Assembly (NCBI GenBank): GCA_035634255.1
Contig: DASQDI010000012.1
Span: 1 to 64,000, forward strand
From: DATLMR01 sp035634255
GTDB lineage: Bacteria; Acidobacteriota; Blastocatellia; UBA7656
Direction: 5' to 3'
Length of the DNA: 64,000 nucleotides
Made by a program: the position numbers and the translations under genes. Numbering within the stretch: position 1 is the stretch's first letter; each line of letters starts with the position of its first letter. Shown here in pieces: positions 17,136 to 25,933 of this stretch. The notes under the pieces are model-generated. The model ran no database searches, was not told the DNA's origin, and saw only the letters and a list, made by a program, of their open reading frames with translations.

Positions 17136-17513
17136 TTACTCATCAGAATCGTTCTGCGAATCGTCGTCGCCGTCTTCCGAGTCCTCGTCTTTATACATGT
17201 ATTTTATGTTGTGTTTGAGCACCAGAAGATTCGGGCCGTCGAGCCTGTGAAGTTTGATGCAGCCGCGGTCATACCATTCGATGGTGCCGCGAAGTTCTTC
17301 GCCGTCCTGCAACACCATGACCATGGAGGTCTTGTTGTCCATCTGCTTCTTGTAGTAGAAGCTCTCGGCGTGCGTTTGCTCCGGCGGTACGCGCTTGCGG
17401 TTCGGATCAGGCGCGGTGGGGCGGCGGTCCCCCCGTTCCCTTTCTTTGGGCTCGCGGTCAGCTCTCTCTCTGACTTCCGCCAGGGTAGGTCTAATCAACT
17501 TTCTGTTCACCAC
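17136..17513 (-). CDS. hfq: Hfq-like RNA chaperone with long terminal tails
   Basis: The 125-residue protein contains an Sm fold: YYKKQMDNKTSMVMVLQDGE (Sm1, about 53-72) continues to GTIEWYDRGCIKLHR, then VLKHNIKYMYK (Sm2, KH motif) at about 98-108. Hfq hexamers pair small RNAs with mRNAs. Unlike the usual Hfq, it has a basic 50-residue N-terminal extension and a short acidic tail rich in Asp/Glu/Ser. GGAGG precedes the GTG start. The divergence from classic Hfq (FLN.LRK, NG..L.G) is large, so it may be a distinct LSm branch. Confidence 0.8.
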   Translation of the reverse strand: MVNRKLIRPTLAEVRERADREPKERERGDRRPTAPDPNRKRVPPEQTHAESFYYKKQMDNKTSMVMVLQDGEELRGTIEWYDRGCIKLHRLDGPNLLVLKHNIKYMYKDEDSEDGDDDSQNDSDE

Positions 17514-17956
17514 ACATCCTCCAAAAAAGTGAATATTTAAACTGGAGCCTTTTCCGAACGATAAATGGGCCTCGCCTGCGCTCCCGGCCGGTGATCCGGT
17601 TCAAAGACCAGAGCCGGTCGCGCTTCTCTGTGATCCGCCGGCTCCGGGTGAAACCGAGTAATATTTCAGATAGTTTTGACGCGGGTTATTGTCCACCGTT
17701 CAGAATGGCAAGATAGTAGCTTAACGGTTTTCGTTTGGCAAGCCCTAATGAGACGGGCGTGCGTAAGGCTAACGGTGGCTTCACCTGCGCCGCCCGCGAG
17801 CCTCAATTCTGTTAACCCGGAAGGCGGGATTATCAAACATTCCGATTCCTCAGCGGCCCGCCGACGCCCTTCGCCCGCGGTACACATGAAAGTACGGATG
17901 GTGTAATATGTAAGCGTGGGCTACGGCCCGGGTAACGTTCGGAGGAGGTAAGAGTT
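17514..17956. other. Divergent promoter region between hfq and hflX
   Basis: No convincing gene is present. A possible stem GAGCCGG/CCGGCTC (17611-17617 with 17638-17644) lies near the hfq side. A TAATAT box (17904-17909) may be the -10 element of hflX, but no good -35 box is seen. Confidence 0.35.
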
Positions 17957-19699
17957 ATTAGTAACATCGAAGGAAACGTACAGGGACTCAAGCCTAATCA
18001 GCTGCACCGCCTCGAAAGGCTCTACAAGAGGCGCATCTCCCCGGCGGAGATAGTCACGCAGGAGTTCGCCCGCCAGTTGACCGAGCTGTCGCACGAGCTG
18101 AACCGGCAGGTGGGCGTTCTGGTGGACCGCAAGGGGCACGTCGAGTACGTGATCGTCGGCGACGCGCGCGGCATCGTCCTGCCCGACCTCAAGCGCGTCC
18201 GCGTGGGCGCGGAGCGCTTCCGCGGGCTCCGCTGCCTGCACACGCACCTCGCGGGGGAAGAGCTGACGCAGGACGATCTGACCGACCTCGCGCTCCTCAG
18301 GCTCGACCTTATGGCCTCAATCGACGTGAGGAACGACGGGCTTCCGGGCCTGGTCCGCGTGGCGCACCTGCTGCCCGCGAACGGCAGCCCCGCGCACGCC
18401 CCGGACGACCTCGACCTCTCGGAAGAGAAAGCGCCGGAGGTCTGGGGCTTCCTTGAGCCGCGGGTGCCGAGCCAGCTCGACGTGGACTTCCTCGACCTGA
18501 TCGAGTCCCTCGAAGAAGAGATGGCCCGCGCGCGCCACGTCCGGGACCGCCGCGACCAGAGGGACCGAGCCATCCTCGTGAGCGTCACCACGGGCACCGT
18601 CACCTCGGCGCAGGAGTCGCTCGAAGAGCTCCGCGAGCTCGCCCGCTCGTCGGGCGTCGTCGTCCTCGACTCGATAGTGCAGAGGCGTCCGAAGCTCGAC
18701 CCGCGCTCGCTCGTGGGCCGAGGGAAGCTGGACGAGCTGATAATCCGCAGCCTCCAACTCGGCGCGGACGTGATCATCTTCGACCAGAACTTATCTTCGG
18801 CGCAGGTGCGGACGATAAACGAAGCCACGGACCTGAAGATCATCGACCGCACGCAGCTCATCCTCGACATATTCGCCCAGAGGGCGCAGAGCCGCGAGGG
18901 TAAGATTCAGGTCGAGCTCGCGCAGCTGAAGTACATGCTGCCGAGGCTCACGGGCTCCGGCACGGAGATGTCCCGGCTCATGGGCGGCATCGGGGGGCGC
19001 GGGCCCGGCGAGACGAAGCTCGAAGTGGACCGCAGGCGCGTGCGTGACCGCATACATCACCTCGAAAAGCAGATCGAGCAGATCCGCACGAGCCGCAGGG
19101 TCCAGCGCGCGCGCCGCTCGCGGCGGGACGTGCCGATCATCTCCATCGTCGGGTACACCAATGCCGGGAAATCGACCCTCCTGAACGCGCTCACCGAGTC
19201 GTCCGTCACGGCCGAGGACCGCATGTTCGCGACCCTCGACCCGACGAGCCGCAGGCTCCGCCTGCCGCGCGATCAGGAGGTGATCATAAACGACACCGTG
19301 GGTTTCATAAGGGACCTGCCGCCCGACCTCATCACGGCGTTCCGCGCGACGCTCGAAGAGATGGAGAGCTCCGACGTGCTCGTACATCTCGTCGACGCGA
19401 GCAGCCCGCAGCTCGACAACCACATAGCTTCCGTCACGGAGATCCTTGAAGACTTGAAGCTGTCGGAGATCCCCCGGCTTCTGGTCTTCAACAAGGCCGA
19501 CCTCCTCGACGAGGACGAAATCGCAAACCTCAGGCGCACCTATAAGGCCGTCACTATCTCGGCCCTTGATCGAAACTCTTTCGCGCCGATGCTCGACAGA
19601 ATAGGCGATCTGCTGGATAGCTCCGTCGCCGCCCGCACCTCGCTCCACGAGGGGAGGCCGGAGGGCGGGGAGACGCCTCAGGCTCGCGTCATACACTAG
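17957..19699 (+). CDS. hflX: Ribosome-associated GTPase HflX
   Basis: From ATT 17957 the protein has about 580 residues. The GTPase motifs are G1 GYTNAGKS (399-406), G3 DTVGF (446-450) and G4 NKAD, and the HflX-specific glycine-rich stretch GGIGGRGPGETKLEVDRRRV precedes them. HflX splits stalled ribosomes. No ATG, GTG or TTG exists upstream in frame after the TAA at 17933, yet the frame 5' of TTG 18077 encodes family-like sequence (GLKPNQLHRLERLYKRR). A GGAGGAGGT site 7 bases before ATT supports that rare start. Confidence 0.9.
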   Translation: MSNIEGNVQGLKPNQLHRLERLYKRRISPAEIVTQEFARQLTELSHELNRQVGVLVDRKGHVEYVIVGDARGIVLPDLKRVRVGAERFRGLRCLHTHLAGEELTQDDLTDLALLRLDLMASIDVRNDGLPGLVRVAHLLPANGSPAHAPDDLDLSEEKAPEVWGFLEPRVPSQLDVDFLDLIESLEEEMARARHVRDRRDQRDRAILVSVTTGTVTSAQESLEELRELARSSGVVVLDSIVQRRPKLDPRSLVGRGKLDELIIRSLQLGADVIIFDQNLSSAQVRTINEATDLKIIDRTQLILDIFAQRAQSREGKIQVELAQLKYMLPRLTGSGTEMSRLMGGIGGRGPGETKLEVDRRRVRDRIHHLEKQIEQIRTSRRVQRARRSRRDVPIISIVGYTNAGKSTLLNALTESSVTAEDRMFATLDPTSRRLRLPRDQEVIINDTVGFIRDLPPDLITAFRATLEEMESSDVLVHLVDASSPQLDNHIASVTEILEDLKLSEIPRLLVFNKADLLDEDEIANLRRTYKAVTISALDRNSFAPMLDRIGDLLDSSVAARTSLHEGRPEGGETPQARVIH

Positions 19700-19727
19700 G
19701 GGACGCTTCACAGCGTAGGAGGAAAAG

Positions 19728-20405
19728 ATGAGCAATTTTTACGATCAGGGTGAAAGGGGCCAGGACCTCAAAGACCAGTTCCGGCAGGAGTACACCACGC
19801 AGCAGAACCAGATTCAGAGCCGGAAGAGGTCGCGCTCTACCTGGCTTGTGGGGGGCGTTCTCGCCGTGCTGCTCCTCTTCTTGTTGATCGGCGGCTCGGC
19901 TTGCAGCACGTACAACACCCTGGCGACCAAGAGAGAAGTGGTCAACAGAGAGTTCTCCAACATCGACGTACAACTTCAGAGGCGGGCCGACCTGATACCC
20001 AACCTCGTCAACACCGTCAAAGGGTACGCCAAGCATGAAGAGGCCATCTTCACCGAGCTGGCGCAGGCCCGCTCCCGCCTGCTGAGCGCGCAGACCCCGA
20101 ATGAAAAGATTCAAGCCAACGACCAGTTGTCCGGCGCGCTCGGCCGCCTGCTGGTCCTGACCGAGAACTACCCGAACCTCAAGGCGGATCAGCAGTTCAC
20201 GAGGCTCATGGACGAGCTCGCCGGGACGGAGAACCGGATCGGCGTCGCGAGGCGCGATTACAATGGGGTCGTGACCGATTACAACACGACCCGGCAGAGG
20301 TTCCCGACCGTTTTATTCGCCAACGTTCTGGGCTTCGACCGGGCGGAAGAGTTCAAGGCCGACCCGGCCACGCGCGAAGCCCCGAAGGTGGACTTTAATA
20401 AATAA
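19728..20405 (+). CDS. LemA family protein
   Basis: The 225-residue protein has a polar N-terminus (1-38), one membrane helix (about 40-60) and the LemA helical domain with the signature LQRRADLIPNLVNTVKGYAK (about 84-103) and ENYPNLKADQQF. LemA proteins are membrane-anchored helical bundles of unclear biochemical role. The cytoplasmic N-terminus is longer than usual. AGGAGG precedes the ATG. The gene follows hflX by 28 bases and ends at a strong hairpin. Confidence 0.92.
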   Translation: MSNFYDQGERGQDLKDQFRQEYTTQQNQIQSRKRSRSTWLVGGVLAVLLLFLLIGGSACSTYNTLATKREVVNREFSNIDVQLQRRADLIPNLVNTVKGYAKHEEAIFTELAQARSRLLSAQTPNEKIQANDQLSGALGRLLVLTENYPNLKADQQFTRLMDELAGTENRIGVARRDYNGVVTDYNTTRQRFPTVLFANVLGFDRAEEFKADPATREAPKVDFNK

Positions 20406-20443
20406 CGGGCCGGCCGCCCGGCCTCCGTCTCGCAACCCGTATG

Positions 20444-20475
20444 AACGGCGATCATCCCCGGTCGCCGTTTTACTT
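20444..20475 (+). terminator. Intrinsic terminator after the lemA-type gene
   Basis: The stem AACGGCGA/TCGCCGTT has a 10-base loop and is followed by TTACTTT. Confidence 0.75.
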
Positions 20476-20505
20476 TGCTCGCGTCAGATTCGAGGGAGGT
20501 GGACC

Positions 20506-21285
20506 ATGCCAGTTCGGGTGGAGAAGAGCGGGCCGGTGACGACGGTGATCCTCGACAGGCCCGAAGTCCGCAACGCCGTCGACCGCGAGACCGCGCGCGC
20601 CCTCGCCGACGCTTTCCGCGAGTTCGAGCGGGATGGGTCGGCCTCGGTCGCCGTGCTCTTCGGGGACCACGGGGCGTTCTGCGCGGGCGCGGACCTGAAG
20701 GCGATAGCCGAAGGCAAAGGGAATCAGACTTCGCCCGAGGGCGATGGCCCGATGGGCCCGTCCCGCCTGCGGCTCGGTAAGCCCGTGGTCGCGGCCATCG
20801 CGGGCCATGCGGTCGCGGGAGGGTTGGAGCTTGCCCTGTGGTGCGACCTCCGGGTCATGGAAGAGGACGCCGTGCTCGGGGTCTTCTGCCGACGCTGGGG
20901 GATACCTTTGATCGACGGAGGCACCGTCCGCCTGCCCCGGCTCATCGGCCTGAGCCGCGCGCTCGACCTGATCCTCACCGGGCGCGCCGTCGATTCGTCG
21001 GAGGCTTTGAGCATCGGGCTCGTACACAGGGTCGTGCCGAGAGGGGAGGCGCGCCGGGCCGCGGAAGAGCTGGCCCGCCAGATCGCGGCGTTCCCGCAAG
21101 TCTGCCTCCGCAACGACCGCCTGTCGGCCTACGAGCAGTTCGATCTGGGATTCGACGACGCGATGGCGAATGAATTCAGGCACGGCCTGGAGGCGTTGAA
21201 AGAAGAGACGCAGAGCGGAGCCAAACGGTTCGCGGGCGGGGCGGGACGCCACGGGAGCTTTGAGGAAGTGACGGGCGACGAGTGA
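20506..21285 (+). CDS. Enoyl-CoA hydratase/isomerase family protein
   Basis: The 259-residue crotonase-fold protein has the CoA-binding/oxyanion stretch FCAGADLKAIAEG (about 64-76) and the second glycine-rich element AGHAVAGGLELALWCDLRVM (about 104-123). It converts acyl-CoA substrates (hydration, isomerisation or related). In place of the hydratase Glu pair it has GVFCRRWGIPLIDGGTVRLP, seen in many actinobacterial-type paralogues, so the exact reaction is open. GGGAGGTGG lies before the ATG. Confidence 0.9.
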   Translation: MPVRVEKSGPVTTVILDRPEVRNAVDRETARALADAFREFERDGSASVAVLFGDHGAFCAGADLKAIAEGKGNQTSPEGDGPMGPSRLRLGKPVVAAIAGHAVAGGLELALWCDLRVMEEDAVLGVFCRRWGIPLIDGGTVRLPRLIGLSRALDLILTGRAVDSSEALSIGLVHRVVPRGEARRAAEELARQIAAFPQVCLRNDRLSAYEQFDLGFDDAMANEFRHGLEALKEETQSGAKRFAGGAGRHGSFEEVTGDE

Positions 21286-21293
21286 TCAGAGAC

Positions 21294-22148
21294 TCACTTC
21301 CGGGCTCCCGGCAGGACTTCATTTAGAGAGCCCATGCGGTACCCTTCGAGGTCGAGCGTGACGAACTGGAAGCCGAGCGATTTGAGACCGCTCGACATGC
21401 GGGCCGCCATCTCGGGAGTGAGTGCGCACGGCATCTCCTCTTCCGAGACCTCTATGCGCGCCACGTCTCCGTGGTGGCGCACCCGGACCTGCCGGAACCC
21501 GAGCCGCCTCAAGGCGCTCTCAGCCTTATCGACCATCGAGAGCTTCTCGATGGTGACGACCTGCCCGTAGGGGACCCGCGAAGAGAGGCAGGCGGACGCG
21601 GGCTCGTCCCAGGTCGGGAGCCCCGCGCGGCGCGACAGCTCGCGGATGTCGGCCTTCGTCAGCCCTGCTTCCAGCAGAGGCGACTTAACCCCCATCTCTC
21701 TCGCGGCCTGACTGCCCGGCCTGTAGTCCCCCGTGTCGTCCGCGTTCGTGCCGTCGCAAATCACCGCGAACCCGCGCGCGCGCGCGAATGCCGACAGCTT
21801 CGAGTACAGCTCGGACTTGCAGTAGTAGCAGCGGTTCGAAGGGTTGCTCGTGTAATTCGGGTCCTGAAACTCTTCGGTGAAGATTATCTCGTGGCGGATG
21901 CCGAAGCCGGAGACGAGCCGGTCGGCGAGCTCGCGCTGAAAAGTGGGGTAAGACGCGCTGTCTCCGGTGACGGCGAGCGCCCGCTCGCCAAGCTCCGAGG
22001 TCGCCGCGTAGGCGAGGTACGCGCTGTCGACCCCGCCCGAAAAGGCGATGATCGCCGAGCCATAACCGCGAAGCGTCTCCCTCAGCTTCTCTTCTTTCGC
22101 CCCGATCTCTCCGGCGATCCTCTCCGCCGCCGCGCTTGTATTATTCAT
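21294..22148 (-). CDS. larE: ATP-dependent sacrificial sulfur transferase LarE
   Basis: The 284-residue protein has the PP-loop SGGVDS (37-42), the NRCYYCKSELYSKL motif and the LarE sulfur-donor site ACLSSRVPYG with C187. In the lactate-racemase system LarE gives its own cysteine sulfur to build the nickel-pincer cofactor. The start ATG 22148 was chosen because upstream codons lack family similarity. Neither larB nor larC is in the window. It overlaps no gene and lies back to back with recO. Confidence 0.93.
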   Translation of the reverse strand: MNNTSAAAERIAGEIGAKEEKLRETLRGYGSAIIAFSGGVDSAYLAYAATSELGERALAVTGDSASYPTFQRELADRLVSGFGIRHEIIFTEEFQDPNYTSNPSNRCYYCKSELYSKLSAFARARGFAVICDGTNADDTGDYRPGSQAAREMGVKSPLLEAGLTKADIRELSRRAGLPTWDEPASACLSSRVPYGQVVTIEKLSMVDKAESALRRLGFRQVRVRHHGDVARIEVSEEEMPCALTPEMAARMSSGLKSLGFQFVTLDLEGYRMGSLNEVLPGARK

Positions 22149-22275
22149 CGTCTGTTCCCTACAGGCTTCAATGTTACTTGGTCGGAGCACCGGGAGCAAC
22201 CTGCGGGAAGGAGGGGGAAGGGGGAGAAGCGCCCGGCAGTCTGGTATAATTCAGTTTCGCGAGGACCAATCGACG

Positions 22276-23028
22276 ATGGCTTTACAGACGACGGAAGCAT
22301 TTGTGCTGCGGACTTATTCGCTCGCCGAGGCGGACAAGATTTGCGTCTTCCTGACTAAGGAGATGGGCAAGGTGCGCGGCGTGGCGCACGGCGCGCGGAA
22401 GGTGAAGAGCAGGTTCGGCTCGGCCCTTGAGCCTTTCACGGAAGTCTCGCTCACTTACTTCCAAAAAGAAGGCCGCGAGCTCGTGAGCATCTCGACGTGC
22501 GAGATAGTCCGCTCGCACTTCTACAGCGCCGCGCGCGACCCGGAGACGGCGGGCGCGTTCTCTTACATGGCCGAATTGCTCACGGAGTTTCTGCCGGAAA
22601 ACGAGCCGAACGAGCGGCTCTACAGGCTGGTCGGGGCGGTGCTCGAAGCGATTGAAAAGGAGAGCGACCTCGCGCTCGTGCTGCGCTACTTCGAGTCGTG
22701 GGTGCTCAGGTTCTCCGGCTTCTTCGCCGACATGTCGCGCTGCTCGTTGTGCGGGGAAGCGGCCGGCGCGGCCGACCCGATCTTTCTCACGGCGGAAGGA
22801 GCGCCGCGCTGCCGGACCTGTAGCGGGGGCAGGGGGCTGGCCGTGGAGCCCGCTCTGCGGCGCGTCATCAAAGAGCTTTTCGGGTTGCACCCGACGGCCT
22901 TCTCGCGGTCGCAGGTCCACCCCGACCACGCCGCGCAACTCGGCGGCCTCAACTACCAGATAATCCGCCACGCTCTGGAGCGGGACCTTCGCTCGTACGT
23001 GCTGCTGAAGCAGTACAGCGCCGTGTGA
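22276..23028 (+). CDS. recO: DNA repair protein RecO
   Basis: The 250-residue protein has an N-terminal OB fold (TEAFVLRTYSLAEADKICVF, KVRGVAHGARK), a helical middle and a zinc site CSLCGE..CRTC (about 156-185). RecO loads RecA on SSB-coated DNA with RecR. The start is ATG 22276, where homology begins; upstream codons in frame look non-coding. It is followed by an efficient-looking terminator. Confidence 0.93.
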   Translation: MALQTTEAFVLRTYSLAEADKICVFLTKEMGKVRGVAHGARKVKSRFGSALEPFTEVSLTYFQKEGRELVSISTCEIVRSHFYSAARDPETAGAFSYMAELLTEFLPENEPNERLYRLVGAVLEAIEKESDLALVLRYFESWVLRFSGFFADMSRCSLCGEAAGAADPIFLTAEGAPRCRTCSGGRGLAVEPALRRVIKELFGLHPTAFSRSQVHPDHAAQLGGLNYQIIRHALERDLRSYVLLKQYSAV

Positions 23029-23041
23029 GGGTAGGGAGGCG

Positions 23042-23074
23042 ATGGGGCAGGAAGAACTCCTGCCCCATTTTCAT
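23042..23074 (+). terminator. Intrinsic terminator after recO
   Basis: A perfect 11-bp stem ATGGGGCAGGA/TCCTGCCCCAT has a 5-base loop AGAAC and is followed by TTTCATT. It separates the convergent recO and the 281-residue protein gene. Confidence 0.85.
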
Positions 23075-23082
23075 TAAAGCTA

Positions 23083-23928
23083 TTATTGCCCGCCGAGGAA
23101 TTCGCGGAGTATGTTCGACAGGGCGCCGATGGCGATGTGGGTCCCCCACCGGGAGAAGGTCTTGGAGACGGTGCGGTTCTCTTCGCGCTGCCAGTAGTTC
23201 GAGACGGCCGCGCCCGTGAGCCCTCCCGCGAGGTAAGAGATGTTCGGCTGGTCGCCGCTGCGGTCGCCCTGCGTTATGAAGACGCGGCTGATCGCGTAAC
23301 CGATCTTCGCGCCCGCGCCCTTCTTATTCGACCTGTGGTAGCGCGGGTCCTGTCTGAGTATGGTCGCGTAGGCGAACTTCTCGAAGAAGTTGTTGGCTAT
23401 CCGGTTGCCGAAACTGCGCGCGGCGCGGGTCATCGAGTCGGCGAAGAAATCGCCCGCCGTGTCCTTCTTGCCCACGTTGTTATCGAGGGCCTCGTTGAAC
23501 ATGCCGCTGGCGATTGACTGGACGTAAGGTCCGGGGGGCCTGAAAGATTTACTGAGGAAGAGGCCGAACTTCTCCCCGGCGGTCATCGGCGCGGTGCTCG
23601 CGCGCGGCTTGAGCGAGGCGGCCGGGATCGCCTTCGGGTCACGGATACTCGCCGATACATTAGTGCTGAAGGCTTTCTCCGGCTCGGGCACGGTCTTCAG
23701 GTTGGCGTAGAGCTTGTAGGCGACGTTCGCGTCCTTCTTGCTCGCGGACTCGTCCTTGCAATCCGAATCGTCGGGAGACGCGGGAGCGGTCGCCGGGGCC
23801 GCGCCATAGCCCGTGCCGCCCCCCCCCTCGGAGGCTAAGGCTGCGGGCGCGTTCGACGTAAAAAAGCCGGCGATCAAGAGCAGAGTTAGTAACACTTTTA
23901 CTCTCTGTTTTGTTATTTTTTCGGTCAT
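23083..23928 (-). CDS. Secreted protein of unknown function, acidobacteria-type family
   Basis: The 281-residue protein has a signal peptide (VKVLLTLLLIAGFFTSNAPA, about 10-29). A low-complexity Gly/Ala/Pro linker and a C-terminal globular half (about 145-281) follow, with the phrases ATILRQDPRYHRS, GYAISRVFITQGDRSGDQP and SYLAGGLTGAAVSNYW. I believe similar sequences are common in Acidobacteria but know of no assigned function. The pattern of small residues in its C-terminal half could be membrane-associated. It faces recO. Confidence 0.7.
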   Translation of the reverse strand: MTEKITKQRVKVLLTLLLIAGFFTSNAPAALASEGGGGTGYGAAPATAPASPDDSDCKDESASKKDANVAYKLYANLKTVPEPEKAFSTNVSASIRDPKAIPAASLKPRASTAPMTAGEKFGLFLSKSFRPPGPYVQSIASGMFNEALDNNVGKKDTAGDFFADSMTRAARSFGNRIANNFFEKFAYATILRQDPRYHRSNKKGAGAKIGYAISRVFITQGDRSGDQPNISYLAGGLTGAAVSNYWQREENRTVSKTFSRWGTHIAIGALSNILREFLGGQ

Positions 23929-24141
23929 ATATTAACCTCTGCGATTTTTCTTAGAACCTGTGGTCCTGTGTCGACCGCACATACTACCACAACAGATTGT
24001 GATGTCGAAACAAAACTTCCGCCCTTTATAGACCGGACCGCCCGGCCTCCTCTTGTCTCCGCGCGGGCGACCGCATACAATTCCTCCCGACGCCCGCCGC
24101 TCGGCGAAAGTACGAAACCTGTTTGGATCGGAGGAACACTC

Positions 24142-25860
24142 ATGCCGCTTTTTCGAGCCGCTTCGAAGATCGTTTTATCTTTTATATTGGTCATCGCCCT
24201 GCTGCCTTCCTACTCGCTCGCGCAGAAGTCGAAGCTGGGGCGGGTCGATTTCCCGACGTCCGGCTCGGGTAAAGCCGCCCCCCACTTCCTGAGGGGGCTG
24301 GCGGCTCTGCACTCCTTCTGGTACGAAGAGGCGCTCGACGCCTTCCGCGAAGCGACTAAAGTCGACCCCGACTTCATGATGGGGTACTGGGGCGAGGCGA
24401 TGGCGCACAATCACCCGCTGTGGGACCAGCAGGACACCGAGGCCGCAAGGAAGGCGCTCGCCAGGATTAAGGGTACCGAGAAGCTCACCCCGAGAGAGCG
24501 GGCCTACATCGAAGCCGCGCGCGCGCTTTACGGGGAAGGGGACAAGCTCGCGCGCGACCGGGCTTACATGGCGGCGATGGAGAAGCTCTACAGGGACTAC
24601 CCGAATGATCTGGAGGCGGCCAGCTTCTACTCGCTTTCGCTTCTGGGGACGGTGCGTCCGGGCGACAAGGGCTTCAGCAGGCAGATGAAGGCCGCCGCCA
24701 TCGCGCTCGATGTCTACTCTAAAAATCCCGACCACCCCGGCGCGGCCCACTACATAATCCACTCGCTCGACGAGCCCGAGCACGCGATACTCGCCCTGCC
24801 CGCCGCGCGCCGCTACGCCGAGATCGCCCCCGACGCTCACCACGCGCGCCACATGCCTTCGCACATCTTCCTCCAGCTCGGGATGTGGCCGGAGGCCGCC
24901 TCTTCGAACGAGACTGCGTGGGCCGTCTCCGACGCATGGGTGAAGCGGAAGAACCTGCCCATAGTCCAGCGCGATTACCACAGCCTCTCGTGGCTGCAGT
25001 ACATCTACCTCCAGCAGGGCCGGTACGCGAAGGCCGAAGAACTGCTCAAGGTGATGGAGCGCGCGATGGCCGAATCGGACGCGCCCCGCTTGCAGAGGAC
25101 GTACGCCGACATGGCGGCCACCTACGCCGTGGAGACCGGCAAGTACGATTCCTTGCCCGCCCTGCTCAGCGTGATGAAAGGCGGGGGCCCGAAGGAAGAC
25201 TCGGGGGCGGTGAAGGGGCACCACTGCAAGCCTTCGGACGCCAGCGCTGATAAAAAAGCCGCTGAGAAATCTAGTGAAAAACCCGGTGATAAATCCGGCA
25301 AGGCGGTCGCTCAGACCATGTCTTACAACACGTCCGGCGAGAACGTGCGGGTGCCTTTCGTGAGGGGCCTCGCGGCGGCTTCGAGCGGCTCGGTCGAGGA
25401 TGCCGAGAAGTACGCGGCCGCCATCGCTTCGATCCGCAAGAAGAGGCTCGACCGCGGAGAAGCATACGAGGCGAAGCGAATCGAGATCATGGAATTGGAA
25501 GTCCTGGCGCTCGCGAAGTCGGCGAAGGGCAATCACGACGAGGCCATCGAGATCATGAAGAAGGCCACGCGCCTTGAGTCTGAGATGGACCCTCCCTCCG
25601 GCCCGCCCGACCTGCTCAAGCCGTCGCATGAGATGTTCGGGGAGATACTGTTGAAGGCGGGGCGGCCGAAGGAAGCGGCGGAACAGTTCGCCATCTCCCT
25701 GCACAGGCAGCCCAATCGGGCGCGCTCTCTGCTAGGGGCCGCGCGCGCCGCCACTCAGAGCGGGGACAAAGAGGCCGCCGTCTCCGCTTACTCGGCTTTC
25801 AAGAGTATCTGGGTGCAGGCCGATTCGCAGCTGCCGGAAATGCGCGAGATCGTTAGATAA
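24142..25860 (+). CDS. Secreted tetratricopeptide-repeat protein
   Basis: The 572-residue protein has a signal peptide (FRAASKIVLSFILVIALLPS). TPR units start at about 50 (ALDAFREATKVDPDFMMGYW), with further repeats near 240, 310 and 490-560. The middle includes ARHMPSHIFLQLGMWPEAAS, found in a family of periplasmic TPR proteins. A Lys/Ser-rich linker at about 370-395 divides two repeat blocks. It probably acts as a protein-binding scaffold. The start is ATG 24142 with GGAGG 7 bases upstream. It converges on sucC across a long hairpin. Confidence 0.85.
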   Translation: MPLFRAASKIVLSFILVIALLPSYSLAQKSKLGRVDFPTSGSGKAAPHFLRGLAALHSFWYEEALDAFREATKVDPDFMMGYWGEAMAHNHPLWDQQDTEAARKALARIKGTEKLTPRERAYIEAARALYGEGDKLARDRAYMAAMEKLYRDYPNDLEAASFYSLSLLGTVRPGDKGFSRQMKAAAIALDVYSKNPDHPGAAHYIIHSLDEPEHAILALPAARRYAEIAPDAHHARHMPSHIFLQLGMWPEAASSNETAWAVSDAWVKRKNLPIVQRDYHSLSWLQYIYLQQGRYAKAEELLKVMERAMAESDAPRLQRTYADMAATYAVETGKYDSLPALLSVMKGGGPKEDSGAVKGHHCKPSDASADKKAAEKSSEKPGDKSGKAVAQTMSYNTSGENVRVPFVRGLAAASSGSVEDAEKYAAAIASIRKKRLDRGEAYEAKRIEIMELEVLALAKSAKGNHDEAIEIMKKATRLESEMDPPSGPPDLLKPSHEMFGEILLKAGRPKEAAEQFAISLHRQPNRARSLLGAARAATQSGDKEAAVSAYSAFKSIWVQADSQLPEMREIVR

Positions 25861-25876
25861 GGATCGGGTAAATAAT

Positions 25877-25921
25877 GAGAGGGGCGTGGCATTCATTGGA
25901 TATGAATGCCACGCCCCTCTC
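25877..25921. terminator. Perfect 20-bp hairpin between TPR gene and sucC
   Basis: The arms 25877-25896 and 25902-25921 are exact inverted copies around the loop TGGAT. On the minus strand the stem is followed by ATTATTT, so it can end sucC transcription and also block the plus-strand message. Confidence 0.85.
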
Positions 25922-25933
25922 GTTGTCTGCGGG

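Noticed and set aside
24175..25704. 509-codon frame opposite the TPR gene
   Set aside because: It is a mirror frame of a real gene with low-complexity composition.
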